This document shows, one piece after another, positions 10,095 through 22,241 of a stretch of 64,000 bases of DNA. The translations under genes and the position numbers were made by a program. Origin of the DNA: an uncultured Pseudomonadota bacterium (GTDB lineage Bacteria; Pseudomonadota; Gammaproteobacteria; Ga0077536); assembly GCA_903825645.1 (NCBI GenBank), contig CAIKBL010000064.1, positions 1 through 64,000 of the forward strand, read 5' to 3'. Position 1 is the first letter of the stretch. The number at the start of each line of letters is the position of its first letter. Below the pieces are notes generated by a model. It was not told the DNA's origin and ran no database searches. It worked only from the letters and a program-made list of their open reading frames with translations.

Positions 10095-11465
10095 TTAGCT
10101 GAATTTGAGCAATACCTCAGCCAAGGTACCCCGCTCGTCGCTGGACAGTTTAAGCTCGCCTCGATAAACCTCCTCGACGATTTCCTTAACCGTCGCAAGC
10201 CCGATCCCATGCCCTTCGATGGATCGGTCCAAGCGAGCGCCACGCTGCATGACTTCAAGCACTTTCCCAGGCGGCAAACCGGGCCCATCATCGCGCACCC
10301 GGATCAGCAATCCGGGCCGCCGGCTCGCACCAGAAGTTTGAACACTCAAAACCTCGACGCTCACCGCCGAGCGTGCCCATTTACAGGCGTTATCGGTAAG
10401 GTTTCCGAGCATCTCCATCAAGTCACCCTGTGCGCCATAGAAAAGCGCCGCCGCCTCCGCATGGCCGTGAATCGTAACGGGACGCGCATGATAGACCTTA
10501 CGCAGCGAACTCAGAATTTTCTCTAGAACGGGCGCCACAACGAGCGGCGACACGAGTGCGCCCTGTCCCACAGTGGACGCTCGCTGCAATTGGTATCTTA
10601 TCGTGCTCGCGAGTTGCTCGAGCGGCTCCTTCAAAATCGGAGCAATCTCGCGAGCCCGAGGATCCGATTCGAGCGTCAAACGAATAACCGCCACCGGCGT
10701 TTTAAGGCTATGCGCCAGGTCTCCCAGAGCATTCCGGTAACGCTGAAGATGGGCATCGCGTGCCGCGAGCAGGGCATTCAAATTACCGGCTAGGGCTTGT
10801 ATTTCAAGCGGGTATTTGCCCTGCAGGAATTGCTGGTCGCCCGACTCAATGGCAAGAAGCTCCTCTGCGATCCGATGAAAAGGACCTAGTCCCCAGCGAA
10901 GCGTGAGCGTCTGAATGGTTAGTAGAAAAACTGCCAGAATCCCGAACCATAGCCACATGCTGCGGTGAAACTGATGGATCTGCTTGTGATAGTCGTGTCG
11001 CGCCTCACAAGTCTGTAGGGTATAGACATCGAGTGCGCGGCTTCTGTGCGTCTCCCACTGCACAAGATAACTAAGGCAGTAAAGCGACTCTCCGATCGAT
11101 GAGCGCGTTTTCTCGAAAACGAAATCTCCGGATGCTCGCTTTCCCGGCCATTCAATGGTCGTCCCCAGCATAGAGCTCGAGCGCCAGATGACTTCGCCGT
11201 TCACATCAAAAATCTGCGCGTATTGACCCGACTCGGGGATCGATAGAGCCGGCTCCTTGAGCTGATCCCCACGCAGCGGTTGATCCGGGCGATCGAGATC
11301 CGCTGATCCGAGAAGAAGAAGAATCTGTCCCTGCAGTTTCGCTTCTATTTCGGCACGCGCGGTCTGCCTGAATCCCTGATCAAGCATCAATGCCGCCGCC
11401 GTCATAAAAATGGAGAGTGCCACTCCAGCGAGGATCAGCAACCGGCTATGGAGGGAATGGAACAT
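10095..11465 (-). CDS. PhoQ-like sensor histidine kinase
   Basis: An inner-membrane sensor with an N-terminal helix (residues about 8-28), a periplasmic domain, a second helix (MWLWFGILAVFLLTIQTLT), and a HAMP-like linker. The HisKA motif DLAHSLKTPVA holds the phosphorylated histidine, and the ATPase boxes are LTDNACKWA, RDDGPGLPPG and GHGIGLATV. The HSLKTP form is typical of PhoQ. It lies 32 bp after its response regulator, so the order is PepSY, regulator, kinase. A PhoQ identity is likely, but the signal (Mg2+, pH or peptide) is not visible. Confidence 0.9.
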   Translation of the reverse strand: MFHSLHSRLLILAGVALSIFMTAAALMLDQGFRQTARAEIEAKLQGQILLLLGSADLDRPDQPLRGDQLKEPALSIPESGQYAQIFDVNGEVIWRSSSMLGTTIEWPGKRASGDFVFEKTRSSIGESLYCLSYLVQWETHRSRALDVYTLQTCEARHDYHKQIHQFHRSMWLWFGILAVFLLTIQTLTLRWGLGPFHRIAEELLAIESGDQQFLQGKYPLEIQALAGNLNALLAARDAHLQRYRNALGDLAHSLKTPVAVIRLTLESDPRAREIAPILKEPLEQLASTIRYQLQRASTVGQGALVSPLVVAPVLEKILSSLRKVYHARPVTIHGHAEAAALFYGAQGDLMEMLGNLTDNACKWARSAVSVEVLSVQTSGASRRPGLLIRVRDDGPGLPPGKVLEVMQRGARLDRSIEGHGIGLATVKEIVEEVYRGELKLSSDERGTLAEVLLKFS

Positions 11466-11497
11466 ACGCCAGGAAAGACGCCCGCAGCCCTTTCGAG

Positions 11498-12193
11498 CTA
11501 GGAAGCGGTAGTGGATGGCGCGCGCTCGAATCGAAACCTGTAACCGTGGCCGCGTGCTGTCTCCAACGGATTTAACGTACGTGCGGGATCAAGTTTCTTG
11601 CGCAGACGTCCAATGATCACTTCAAGAACATTACTGTCACGGTCTCTGTCGTCTTCGTAAAGATGTTCGCTCAGCTCCGTCTTGCTCACCACGCGTCCCG
11701 CGTGCATTAAGAGATATTCGAGTACCCTGTACTCAAAGGCCGTAACATCGATTACTTCGCCGTTCGCTGTTAAAATTTTTGAGGCCGTATCAAGCACATA
11801 CGGGCCACAACGCAATTTTGGTTCGGTCCAGCGTGCCGCTCGTCTCAGCAGTGCTCGAATCCGGGCCAACAATTCTTCGGTATGAAACGGTTTAACAAGA
11901 TAATCATCTGCGCCGGTCTCGAGACCCGCAACCTTGTCTTCCCAACTACCACGTGCGGTCAAGATCAGGATGGGGAAAGAGAGTCCCCGACCCCGCCACT
12001 GTGTAATCAGATCAATACCTGAAATATCAGGCAATCCGAGATCGACAATTGCCGCGTCGAGGGGATATTCCTGACCACAGAATAGACCTTCCTGGCCCGT
12101 AATTGCGGTATCCACAGCGAAACCTTCCGCGCGTAACCGCATCGCAAGACTCTCGCGAAGTTGGCCTTCATCCTCCACCAATAGCAGACGCAT
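11498..12193 (-). CDS. PhoP-like OmpR-family response regulator
   Basis: A 231-residue DNA-binding regulator. The receiver domain has acidic residues LVEDE, the phospho-acceptor aspartate in AIVDLGLPD, LTARGSWEDKVAGL and the KPFH lysine. The C-terminal winged helix includes VIDVTAFEYRVLEYLL and ARGHGYRF. AIVDLGLPD, the SWEDKV block and the TAFEY segment are very close to PhoP. It is encoded just before the PhoQ-like kinase. Confidence 0.92.
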   Translation of the reverse strand: MRLLLVEDEGQLRESLAMRLRAEGFAVDTAITGQEGLFCGQEYPLDAAIVDLGLPDISGIDLITQWRGRGLSFPILILTARGSWEDKVAGLETGADDYLVKPFHTEELLARIRALLRRAARWTEPKLRCGPYVLDTASKILTANGEVIDVTAFEYRVLEYLLMHAGRVVSKTELSEHLYEDDRDRDSNVLEVIIGRLRKKLDPARTLNPLETARGHGYRFRFERAPSTTAS

Positions 12194-12202
12194 GATGCCG
12201 AA

Positions 12203-12493
12203 TTACTCTATTTTTCCAGATTTAGGATCGATCACGACCCGACGAACAAGCCCATCATCGAGCAGTATGCGAACTTCATACTCGGTAGCAGGGTTCTCGT
12301 ACGCTGGACGGACGCTCACCACGCGCCCACCGGTCGAAGCGCGCGCCAATTCCGCAGCACGATCGGCTGCCTGATCTCGCGGCGTGATCTGGAACGCCTG
12401 CACCGGCACGGCGAAGTCCGCAGCAAGCAACGCATAGGGGAAGACACCTGATGCAGCGGCACAAAAGAGGACACGCAGAGATCTCATTCGCAT
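12203..12493 (-). CDS. PepSY domain periplasmic protein
   Basis: A small exported protein with a signal peptide (RSLRVLFCAAASGVFPYALLAAD) and one PepSY domain (ITPRDQAADRA... ending VVIDPKSGKIE). PepSY proteins are thought to bind or inhibit peptidases. Single-domain versions commonly precede PhoP/PhoQ-type operons, and this one starts the operon here, 9 bp before the regulator. ATG 12493 is chosen; a GTG at 12499 and an ATG at 12487 are also in frame. Confidence 0.8.
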   Translation of the reverse strand: MRMRSLRVLFCAAASGVFPYALLAADFAVPVQAFQITPRDQAADRAAELARASTGGRVVSVRPAYENPATEYEVRILLDDGLVRRVVIDPKSGKIE

Positions 12494-12615
12494 ACCCACA
12501 GGTTATCTCGCGGCTATTATTGACTGGTAGAAACACACTAATCGCTCAGGCGCCATCCGCCTCGGCAATTGCAGCATGATCCCGAGGTAATTAACCGTAC
12601 CTTAATGAATACCGC

Positions 12616-13443
12616 TCAGACGGGCCTCATGATTTCGCGAGTGTGCTCTAAAGAAGGGATCATGGCCCGGACCTCAGCCACTTTGGTCACATCGACGTCC
12701 GCCATAATGAATCCCGTCTCGGTACCCCCATCGGCGAGCACCTCACCCCAGGGATCGACTATCAAGGAATGACCGAAAGTTCGCCTTCCCCAACGCCGCG
12801 TCCCGCACTGGCCAGGGGCGAAGACGAAGCATCCGGTCTCAATAGCCCGCGCACGGACCAGCACATGCCAGTGAGATTTACCGGTCGTGTGGGTAAAAGC
12901 AGCGGGGATAGTGATGAAATCCGCACCGGCATTGGCAAGGGCACGATAAAGATAGGGGAATCTGACATCATAGCAAATCGACATCCCAAGCCGTCCCCAA
13001 GGGAGCGTGACCACACGGGCACACTCACCCGCAGCCACCGAATTTGACTCCCGGTAATATTCTCCATTGCGCAGACGCACATCAAACAAATGAATTTTGT
13101 CGTATTCCGCCAGCGTATCGCCGCTGGCCGATATCAGATAACCACGATTTGCGACCTTGCCATCGGTTCGCTTTATGGTGAGAGAGCCGAGCGAAAAAAA
13201 TACACCGAGCTCTTGTGCGAGTGCGGCAAATATAGGCAGCGCAGGATGCGCTGCCGCATCGTAGCCACGACTGGTATAGAGATCATCCCGCTCCTCCAGG
13301 CATGTGAAATTTTCCGGGAGACAGATCAGCTGCGCACCCGCGGTCGCAGCCTCTCGACTTAAATGAACCGCGAAGCGAATATTTTCGGCGACGTCATCTT
13401 CTGCACAATTTTGGATGCACGCGACTTTGAGCAAGGTTGGCAT
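12616..13443 (-). CDS. Carbon-nitrogen hydrolase (Nit1-type amidase)
   Basis: A nitrilase-superfamily amidase, probably removing deaminated glutathione, as Nit1 does. The Glu-Lys-Cys triad is visible as LPENF, YDKIHLFD and MSICYDVRFP. The length of 275 residues fits. It lies 14 bp after rraA on the same strand. The substrate is inferred from family membership only. Confidence 0.88.
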   Translation of the reverse strand: MPTLLKVACIQNCAEDDVAENIRFAVHLSREAATAGAQLICLPENFTCLEERDDLYTSRGYDAAAHPALPIFAALAQELGVFFSLGSLTIKRTDGKVANRGYLISASGDTLAEYDKIHLFDVRLRNGEYYRESNSVAAGECARVVTLPWGRLGMSICYDVRFPYLYRALANAGADFITIPAAFTHTTGKSHWHVLVRARAIETGCFVFAPGQCGTRRWGRRTFGHSLIVDPWGEVLADGGTETGFIMADVDVTKVAEVRAMIPSLEHTREIMRPV

Positions 13444-13457
13444 GATGGATGACTATT

Positions 13458-13937
13458 TCAGCTCAAGGAGTGCTCAGCGACAATTACCCCGTCCTGATCG
13501 GCATAGAGATAATCGCCTGGTTTAATCATGATTTCCGCAAAGCGCACGGGCAGGCTCTTATCGCCTTCGCCGCGTCGAACACTCCTACGAGGATTGCTGG
13601 CGAGGGCTTTTATGCCGATTGGCAGCGCTCCGAGCGCGGCAACATCGCGCACGCACCCATAGATGAGTAGTCCCGCCCATCCATTCCGTACCGCCAACTC
13701 CGCGAGTATATCGCCCACCAGCGCGCAACGCAGCGATCCGCCACCATCGACGACTAAAACTTGTCCATTACCGGGCTGCTCAAGTGTGCCTCTGACCAGG
13801 GAGTTATCCTCAAAAACCTTGACGATATATACGGGGCCTTCAAAGGCATATTTGCCACCAAAATCCCTGAACAGGGGCGCTGCCACGCGAAGCGCTTCGC
13901 CATGCTTGTCATATAAATCCGCCAGTGCTGCAGTCAT
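13458..13937 (-). CDS. rraA: RraA family protein (RNase E regulator or aldolase-type)
   Basis: A 159-residue protein with the RraA pattern FGGKYAFEGPVYIVKVFEDNSLVR, VLVVDGGGSLRCALVGD and GLLIYGCVRD, ending in a YLYADQDGVIVAE-type tail. In E. coli RraA binds RNase E and inhibits RNA decay. Many relatives are instead 4-hydroxy-4-methyl-2-oxoglutarate aldolases, and G-x-x-R-D plus the aspartate of such enzymes is also present here. The regulator role is therefore inferred. Confidence 0.88.
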   Translation of the reverse strand: MTAALADLYDKHGEALRVAAPLFRDFGGKYAFEGPVYIVKVFEDNSLVRGTLEQPGNGQVLVVDGGGSLRCALVGDILAELAVRNGWAGLLIYGCVRDVAALGALPIGIKALASNPRRSVRRGEGDKSLPVRFAEIMIKPGDYLYADQDGVIVAEHSLS

Positions 13938-13999
13938 TTATTTTTCGCTCCTTGTAACGCTGTACAGTCAGCCCTTAGAGCCCACATCGATTGTTTTTC

Positions 14000-15370
14000 T
14001 TATTGAGCATTCTGGGGTTTGCGGGGACGTTGCCAACCAGCAATCGATTTCTGGCGGACGCGACTAATGACCAGACGGCCCGGCTCGACATTTTCGGTAA
14101 CGGTCGTCCCCGCGCCGATGGTCGCCCCGCGACCGACGGTCACCGGCGCCACGAGCTGCGTATCAGAACCGATGAATACATCGTCTTCGATAACGGTCTT
14201 GTGCTTATGCCCCCCGTCATAATTACAAGTGATAGTCCCCGCGCCGACATTCACGGCGCGCCCAATGTCGGCATCCCCTACATAACTCAGATGATTCACT
14301 TTGCTGCCCGAACGTATCTCGGATTTTTTTATCTCAACGAAATTTCCGATATGCACATCATCACCCAAGATTGTCTCTGGTCGAATGCGCGCGAACGGCC
14401 CTATCCGGGCTCCTCGACCAATTTGCGCGTTATCAATCACCGTATTGGCAAAAACCTCTACCCCGGCTTCCAGCGTGGAACTGGTGATGACGCAATTAGG
14501 TCCGATCACAACACCATCACCGAGGCTTACTTCCCCGATGAAAACGGCGTTGATGTCGATGAGCACATCCTGACCGCAGCTCAATTTGCCACGGACATCC
14601 AACCGGGCCGGGTCCATTAAGGTGACACCCCCCGACATGAGTCGCTCCGCCTCAGCGCGCTGATACGCACGCTCAAGGGCTGCCAGCTGCAACCGGTTAT
14701 TGACACCCGTGACTTCCGTTGGATCCTGAGTTTCCACCCCGATGATTTGAAGCCCGGACTCGACTGCCATCTCAACGCAATCCGTTAGGTAATATTCGCC
14801 CTGCGCGTTCTGGTTACCGAGGCGAGGCAGCCATTGATGAAGAAGCCGCCCTTGAACCGCCATTATTCCCGTGTTGACTTCGTTAATAGTAAGTTCCGCG
14901 GATGTCGCATCCTTATGCTCAACAATTCGAGCGATATGGCCGTCCTGGTCACGGATGATTCGTCCGTAACCACTCGGATCTGCCAAGCGTACGGTCAGTA
15001 GCGAAAATCCGCTCGCCGCCGCGTCGAGTAATTTTCGCAAAGTTTCGACTGATAAAAGGGGTACATCGCCGTAGAGGATAAGGATTAGCGCTTCTGCCGG
15101 CAACGCGGGTAACGCCTGCTGGAGGGCGTGGCCCGTACCGAGTTGCTCTCGTTGTTCAATCCAAACGACCGAGCGGTCAGCGTAATAATCTTTCAGCTGG
15201 CCGCCACCATGACCATAGATTACCACCGGAAGGCTATCGGTAAGGACGGCGGCCGCATCCAGCACGTGACCGACCAAAGGCTTGCCGGCAATCCGGTGGA
15301 GCACCTTAGGCAAGCGTGAATACATGCGCTTACCTTGTCCCGCCGCGAGAATACATACGCAGAGATTCAT
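14000..15370 (-). CDS. glmU: Bifunctional GlmU (N-acetyltransferase / uridyltransferase)
   Basis: Acetylates glucosamine-1-phosphate and couples it to UTP to give UDP-GlcNAc for peptidoglycan and LPS. The N-terminal pyrophosphorylase signature is LAAGQGKRMYS, and GQYGTGHA-like EQLGTGHALQQ follows. The C-terminal half is a left-handed beta-helix of hexapeptide repeats with the acetyltransferase block NHLSYVGDADIGRAVNVGAG. ATG 15370 (456 residues) matches the family; the 25 residues encoded upstream look non-homologous. Confidence 0.96.
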   Translation of the reverse strand: MNLCVCILAAGQGKRMYSRLPKVLHRIAGKPLVGHVLDAAAVLTDSLPVVIYGHGGGQLKDYYADRSVVWIEQREQLGTGHALQQALPALPAEALILILYGDVPLLSVETLRKLLDAAASGFSLLTVRLADPSGYGRIIRDQDGHIARIVEHKDATSAELTINEVNTGIMAVQGRLLHQWLPRLGNQNAQGEYYLTDCVEMAVESGLQIIGVETQDPTEVTGVNNRLQLAALERAYQRAEAERLMSGGVTLMDPARLDVRGKLSCGQDVLIDINAVFIGEVSLGDGVVIGPNCVITSSTLEAGVEVFANTVIDNAQIGRGARIGPFARIRPETILGDDVHIGNFVEIKKSEIRSGSKVNHLSYVGDADIGRAVNVGAGTITCNYDGGHKHKTVIEDDVFIGSDTQLVAPVTVGRGATIGAGTTVTENVEPGRLVISRVRQKSIAGWQRPRKPQNAQ

Positions 15371-15604
15371 GTTATTTACGCCTCTTTTGACATACGGTGC
15401 GGGAAGACGACGCCGCGCATCGTGCTTCCATCGTAGCAAGTTCATGGCGGCCGTGTATTAGGCGCCGAAGCAGAACCAGCCCGACGTCAGCAGACAAGGA
15501 GCGTCACGCTTTTTTTATCGGGTCGAACGGAAGAAAGCGTAGCGCCCACAAAGTGGGCGTTACCATGCGGGTGGGGAGAGGACGTTCAGTTCCTGGCTGC
15601 GGCC
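15371..15604. other. glmU-atpC intergenic region
   Basis: This gene-free stretch separates the ATP synthase operon from glmU, both read leftwards. It holds the hairpin annotated at 15541-15561. The rest shows no convincing glmU promoter. Confidence 0.5.
15541..15561 (-). terminator. Probable terminator of the atp operon
   Basis: A 9-bp stem (AACGCCCAC and GTGGGCGCT, closing pair A-T) around a TTT loop lies 44 bp past the atpC stop. A pyrimidine-rich but not pure-T tail follows on the minus strand. Confidence 0.6.
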
Positions 15605-16024
15605 TCAGCTGCCGCGGCGACGAAGCCGCTCGATTGTCTGCAATTGAGCAGCAAGCTCGGCAAGCTCGGCCTGAGCTTTTGCGACATCGAGCTTGTCAGA
15701 CCGCGTACGGAGCGCGTCCTCGGCTTCCTGCCTTGCTTTTAGCACGGCCGCCTCGTCCAAGTCGTGTGCTCGGATAGCAGTATCGGAAAGCACCGTAACC
15801 ACCTTGGGTTGTACTTCGAGCATTCCACCAGACACGTAAAACGCCTGTTGCTCTCCATTCACCAACTGGACTCTTACTTCGCCGGGACTCATACGGGTTA
15901 ACATCGCGGCATGTCCCGGTGCAATGCCGACCTCGCCGAGGACGGCGGGGGCGAAAACCATCGTCGCCTCACCGGAGAATATCTCGCGTTCCGCACTCAC
16001 GATATCGACATGTATGGTTGACAT
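15605..16024 (-). CDS. atpC: ATP synthase epsilon subunit
   Basis: The F1 central-stalk subunit that couples rotation and inhibits ATP hydrolysis. The 139-residue protein has the N-terminal beta-sandwich (IHVDIVSAEREIFSGEATMVFAP, GEVGIAPGHA) and a C-terminal helical hairpin rich in alanine and glutamate (AEAELA-like). It is the last gene of the operon. Confidence 0.97.
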   Translation of the reverse strand: MSTIHVDIVSAEREIFSGEATMVFAPAVLGEVGIAPGHAAMLTRMSPGEVRVQLVNGEQQAFYVSGGMLEVQPKVVTVLSDTAIRAHDLDEAAVLKARQEAEDALRTRSDKLDVAKAQAELAELAAQLQTIERLRRRGS

Positions 16025-16046
16025 GGGACTTCCTTAAACAACGCGG

Positions 16047-17435
<1,389 letters not shown>

Positions 17436-17473
17436 CTATAAAAGGTGCTGTTCAGAAATCAAGGCGTTGGAGA

Positions 17474-18334
17474 TCAGACCGCTGCGGCTCCGCTGACAAT
17501 TTCAGCAAGCTCTTGTGTGATCGCAGCCTGGCGCGCCTTGTTGTAGATCAATTGTAATTCTTTAATGAGCTTACCCGCGTTGTCGGAGGCGCTCTTCATG
17601 GCAACCATACGGGCCGCCTGCTCACATGCAACATTCTCAACCACGCGCTGATAAACCAGCGACTCCGTATAACGAGCGAGCAGATGTTCCATCACGTCCT
17701 TGGCTTCCGGTTCGTATATATAGTCCCAGTGATGGGCTAACCCACTATCCGGTCGCGCCTTCAGCGGCAGAATTTGCTCGAGTTCCGGTTTCTGCGTCAT
17801 CGAATTAACGAAATCATTCGATGCAATAAAAAGCTCATCTATCGTGCCCGCCAAATAGGCATCCAACATGACCTTAACCGTACCGATCAGCTGCTCGACA
17901 TGCGGTTGATCGCCAAGTCGGCTGACTTGGCCCAGTATATGTCCACCAATTCGCTGGAAGAACTGCGCTGATTTACGACCAATCGTGCAGAACTCGAGCT
18001 CTATCTGATCTGCTTGCCAGCGCTTAACCTGCTGGATCAGCATTCGAAAAAGATTGGAGTTGAGCCCTCCGCATAAACCGCGATCGGTCGACACGACAAT
18101 CACACCTATCCGTTTAACGGGGCGTGCGATCAGAAACGGATGCCTATATTCCGAATTCGCATCGGCGATATGGGCCACTACGTTCCGCATTCTCTCCGCA
18201 TACGGTCTCGCGGCGCGCATCCGCTCCTGTGCTTTGCGCATCTTACTGGTCGCGACCATTTCCATCGCACGCGTGATTTTCTGCGTGTTTTGGACGCTCG
18301 CGATCTTTACCCTGATTTCTTTGCCTACGGCCAT
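17474..18334 (-). CDS. atpG: ATP synthase gamma subunit
   Basis: The rotor shaft of F1, 286 residues. The N-terminal and C-terminal coiled-coil segments are recognisable ([28 protein letters not shown] and the [38 protein letters not shown] region). [11 protein letters not shown] is the conserved core. Confidence 0.97.
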   Translation of the reverse strand: MAVGKEIRVKIASVQNTQKITRAMEMVATSKMRKAQERMRAARPYAERMRNVVAHIADANSEYRHPFLIARPVKRIGVIVVSTDRGLCGGLNSNLFRMLIQQVKRWQADQIELEFCTIGRKSAQFFQRIGGHILGQVSRLGDQPHVEQLIGTVKVMLDAYLAGTIDELFIASNDFVNSMTQKPELEQILPLKARPDSGLAHHWDYIYEPEAKDVMEHLLARYTESLVYQRVVENVACEQAARMVAMKSASDNAGKLIKELQLIYNKARQAAITQELAEIVSGAAAV

Positions 18335-18356
18335 GGGAAGTTCCTTGCGTCAGGCG

Positions 18357-19898
18357 CTACCAGGTTTGAGTCTGCTTGAATTGCAGAATGGCATCCTTGA
18401 GCTGACCATCGATGGCGTCCGTGAAATCACCGGTAGCGTTGATTTCTTTCATCAAAGCCGCCTTCGCGCTATTCATGTACCCATGCAGTGCTGCCTCAAA
18501 GGCGCTCACCTTCTTGACGTCGACGTCATCAAGGTAGCCCTTGTCGACTGCATACAGCGAGACGGAAAGCTCGGCAACCGAAAGCGGCGAATACTGTTTC
18601 TGCTTCATCAATTCCATGACGCGCTGACCGCGATCGAGCTGCTTGCGGGTGGCTTCATCCAGATCTGAGGCAAACTGCGCGAACGCCGCCAGTTCACGAT
18701 ACTGGGCAAGCGCCAAACGCACGCCACCGCCGAGTTTCTTGACGATTTTTGTCTGCGCCGCACCGCCGACACGTGATACCGAGAGACCTGCGTTGATAGC
18801 CGGACGGAAACCAGAATTGAAAAGGCTGGTTTCGAGGTAAATCTGACCATCGGTAATCGAGATGACATTGGTCGGCACAAAGGCTGACACGTCTCCGGCC
18901 TGTGTTTCAATGATCGGCAGTGCGGTCAAGGATCCCGTTTTACCCTTAATTGCGCCGTTAGACTCACGCTCTACGTAGGCTTCGTTAACGCGCGCGGCGC
19001 GTTCCAGCAGACGAGAATGCAGGTAAAAAACGTCTCCGGGATAGGCTTCACGGCCTGGCGGACGACGCAGTAGAAGGGACACTTGCCGATAGGCCCACGC
19101 CTGCTTCGTCAGGTCGTCATAAATAATGAGGGCGTCCTGACCGGAGTCTCGGAAGTACTCGCCCATGGCGCAGCCAGAATAGGGCGCAATGTACTGCATG
19201 GCGGCCGATTCCGAGGCCGTAGCGGCCACGATAATGGTGTGCGCCATTGCACCGTGTTCTTCTAATTTGCGTATGACGTTCATAATCGACGAGGCTTTCT
19301 GCCCGATCGCAACGTAAATACACTTAATGCCGGTATCTTTTTGGTTGATAATGGCATCGATCGCAACCGCAGTCTTTCCGGTTTGGCGATCACCAATAAT
19401 CAATTCTCGTTGGCCGCGTCCAACCGGCACCATCGCATCGATGGATTTGAGACCCGTCTGGACCGGTTGAGACACCGACTTACGCCAAATGACACCTGGT
19501 GCGATCTTTTCGATGGGTGAGCTGAGTGACGTCTCGATGGGCCCCTTACCGTCGATGGGCTGCCCGAGCGCGTTGACCACACGCCCTAGGAGCGCCTCGC
19601 CCACGGGCACTTCCAGGATGCGCTTCGTGCAACGCACGACGTCGCCTTCGCGGATATGCTGGTACTCACCCATGATGACGGCGCCGACCGAATCCTGCTC
19701 GAGATTCAGCGCAAGCCCGAAAGTCCCGCCTGGAAACTCAATCATTTCTCCGGCCATCACGTCGGAGAGCCCATGGATGCGGGCGATGCCGTCAGACAAG
19801 CTGACTACGGTACCTTCGGTACGGGCCTCAACCGGCAGGTCGAACTCCTGAATCTTCTTCTTGATGAGTTCGCTGATTTCAGTAGCGCTGATTTGCAT
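18357..19898 (-). CDS. atpA: ATP synthase alpha subunit
   Basis: The non-catalytic nucleotide-binding F1 subunit, 513 residues, the same length as E. coli AtpA. The Walker A motif GDRQTGKT is at residues 169-176, and the family signature [17 protein letters not shown] is intact. It lies between atpH and atpG in standard order. Confidence 0.98.
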   Translation of the reverse strand: MQISATEISELIKKKIQEFDLPVEARTEGTVVSLSDGIARIHGLSDVMAGEMIEFPGGTFGLALNLEQDSVGAVIMGEYQHIREGDVVRCTKRILEVPVGEALLGRVVNALGQPIDGKGPIETSLSSPIEKIAPGVIWRKSVSQPVQTGLKSIDAMVPVGRGQRELIIGDRQTGKTAVAIDAIINQKDTGIKCIYVAIGQKASSIMNVIRKLEEHGAMAHTIIVAATASESAAMQYIAPYSGCAMGEYFRDSGQDALIIYDDLTKQAWAYRQVSLLLRRPPGREAYPGDVFYLHSRLLERAARVNEAYVERESNGAIKGKTGSLTALPIIETQAGDVSAFVPTNVISITDGQIYLETSLFNSGFRPAINAGLSVSRVGGAAQTKIVKKLGGGVRLALAQYRELAAFAQFASDLDEATRKQLDRGQRVMELMKQKQYSPLSVAELSVSLYAVDKGYLDDVDVKKVSAFEAALHGYMNSAKAALMKEINATGDFTDAIDGQLKDAILQFKQTQTW

Positions 19899-19954
19899 GC
19901 GATGTCCTCGTTCCTGCCAGTGGCGTGGCGCCTAAGCGCCCGCGCGACACTGGC

Positions 19955-20494
19955 TCATTTCCAATTAAACAAATTCGCCAGCTGGTTCAAACCACCCTTG
20001 AGGGAAACGTCGAAGACGGTATCCCCGACACGCACGATGGCACCGCCGATAAGCGCTCGGTCGACACGTTGCGTGACACGGACCTCTTTACCGAGTCGTT
20101 TCTGAACAGCAGCGGCGACACGCCCTTCCTCGGCAGCATCCAATAGATACGCCGTAACGATTTCCGCGTGGGCTATATTCTCCGCCTCTGCACGCTGACG
20201 CTCGAAAACCTGGGCAATCTCCCCAACGATACTGAGTCGCTGTGCGGCACTCAGCACCTTCACGAAGTTGCGAAATGAACCGCTGAACCGCGTATCGCCA
20301 AGCTCAAAGAGCAGATCCAGCAGGCGCTGTCGAGCAATTCTCGGATCATGAATAACCCGGCGCATCGCCGGGTCCACGATCACAATAGCCAAGAAGGCTA
20401 ATGCCTCAGACCATAAGACCACGGCGCCTTCGGCGCTGGCTTGCTCGTAAGCCGCCTGCGCGTAAGGGCGGGCAAGCGTAAGATTCTCTTGCAT
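19955..20494 (-). CDS. atpH: ATP synthase delta subunit
   Basis: The peripheral stalk subunit that joins F1 to the b subunits, 179 residues. The N-terminal LARPYAQAAYEQA, the C-terminal RALIGGAIVRVGDTVFDVSLKGGLNQL signature and the gene order identify it. Confidence 0.96.
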   Translation of the reverse strand: MQENLTLARPYAQAAYEQASAEGAVVLWSEALAFLAIVIVDPAMRRVIHDPRIARQRLLDLLFELGDTRFSGSFRNFVKVLSAAQRLSIVGEIAQVFERQRAEAENIAHAEIVTAYLLDAAEEGRVAAAVQKRLGKEVRVTQRVDRALIGGAIVRVGDTVFDVSLKGGLNQLANLFNWK

Positions 20495-20508
20495 GGTTGC
20501 GTTTCGTC

Positions 20509-20979
20509 CTAGAGCCGGGCGCCGAGTTTATCCAGCACTTCCCTGTGTTTTTCCAGGTCGACCTCACGCATCAAGATTTGCTCTGCCCCCGCGAGTGCCA
20601 GTGTGGCGACCTGCCCGCGCAGGGTCTCACGTGCTTGCTGTATTTCCTGCTCGATCCCGGCGTGTGCCGCTGCGAGCTGGCGTTCACCCTCTTGCCTAGC
20701 GGACGCTTTCGCCTGCTCGATCATCTCGTCGACGCGTTTTTGCGCGTTGGCAAGCAAATCTTGGCTCTGCTGTTTTGCGCCATTCAACACTTCCTGCGCG
20801 CGACCCTGTGCCTGCACAAGTTCCTGTTGGCCCTTATCCGCGGCAGCCAACCCGTCGGCAATTTTTTTCTGGCGTTCTTCCACCGCTTTCATCAGCGGTG
20901 GCCACACGAAACGTGCGGTGAACCAGATAAAAACCGCAAACGAAATAGCCTGCGCGAACATCGTGAAATTGATATTCAT
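20509..20979 (-). CDS. atpF: ATP synthase b subunit
   Basis: The Fo stator, 156 residues. It has one N-terminal membrane helix (FAQAISFAVFIWFTARFVWPPLM) and then a long alanine, glutamine and glutamate-rich coiled coil. Starts with MNINFTMFAQ, very close to E. coli MNLNATILGQ. Confidence 0.96.
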   Translation of the reverse strand: MNINFTMFAQAISFAVFIWFTARFVWPPLMKAVEERQKKIADGLAAADKGQQELVQAQGRAQEVLNGAKQQSQDLLANAQKRVDEMIEQAKASARQEGERQLAAAHAGIEQEIQQARETLRGQVATLALAGAEQILMREVDLEKHREVLDKLGARL

Positions 20980-21018
20980 CGTTGCAGATTCCCCGGCGCT
21001 GAAGGTTTAGTTTGGGAC

Positions 21019-21333
<315 letters not shown>

Positions 21334-21349
21334 TCAAATGCGATTTTGG

Positions 21350-22162
21350 TCAGTGACTTTCATGCGCCATCGCGATGTAAACGATCGTCAACATCATAAA
21401 AATGAAAGCTTGAAGCGCCACGATCAAAATGTGAAAAATGGCCCAAGCTACCGACAGTATCGCACCGAAAAAGGTGCCCGCTGCGCCGGTGGAGGCCCAC
21501 AAACCCAGCAGCAAAAAAATGATCTCGCCGGCATAGATATTGCCATAGAGACGCAGGCTGTGAGAGAGAGGCTTGGAAATATATTCGACCATGTTAAAGA
21601 GGAAATTGAACACCCATAGGAACGGGTTGTTACCGAATGGGGCACAAAACAGCTCGTGGAAAAAGCCGCCCACGCCCTTGGCCTTGAAGCTGAAAAAAAT
21701 CATGAGCAGCCATACCGACAGCGCTAATGCAAAAGTCGTGTTTACATCTGCTGTGGGTACCGAGCGCCAGTGCTCGAATCCAAGAGCATGCTCGTAGACA
21801 TACGCCATGATGTCGACCGGCAGGAAATCCATTGCGTTCATCATGAGGACCCACACGAAAACGGTGAGGGCCAGCGGCGCCAAGAAGCGAATATCCCCAT
21901 GGAATATGCTCTTCGCCTGTTCATTCACGAAGTCAATTGCGAGCTCGACAAATGCCTGTCGTCTGGACGGCACACCAGCGGTTGCGCCACTGACAACCCA
22001 AGCAAGGAAGCCGAACGAGACCACGCCAAGCAGCAAAGAAGTCACATAGGTATCGACGTGCAGCGTCCAAAAAGGCGTGTCGCCGTGCTTGGCGAGGAAC
22101 GTCAAGTGGTGCTGGATATACCCTGTCGGGGTCAGCGCAAATTCGGCGTGTTCTGCTGCCAT
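21350..22162 (-). CDS. atpB: ATP synthase a subunit
   Basis: The Fo channel subunit, 270 residues, with five or more membrane helices. The essential arginine lies in the [21 protein letters not shown] block of helix 4. It precedes atpE by 55 bp. Confidence 0.97.
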   Translation of the reverse strand: MAAEHAEFALTPTGYIQHHLTFLAKHGDTPFWTLHVDTYVTSLLLGVVSFGFLAWVVSGATAGVPSRRQAFVELAIDFVNEQAKSIFHGDIRFLAPLALTVFVWVLMMNAMDFLPVDIMAYVYEHALGFEHWRSVPTADVNTTFALALSVWLLMIFFSFKAKGVGGFFHELFCAPFGNNPFLWVFNFLFNMVEYISKPLSHSLRLYGNIYAGEIIFLLLGLWASTGAAGTFFGAILSVAWAIFHILIVALQAFIFMMLTIVYIAMAHESH

Positions 22163-22241
22163 ACTGTCTTGAAAATTTAAGTGAATGCCAAGTTCTTGAA
22201 TTTTTCGGCGACCGCGCCGACCACCCTCATGCGACCGCCCT

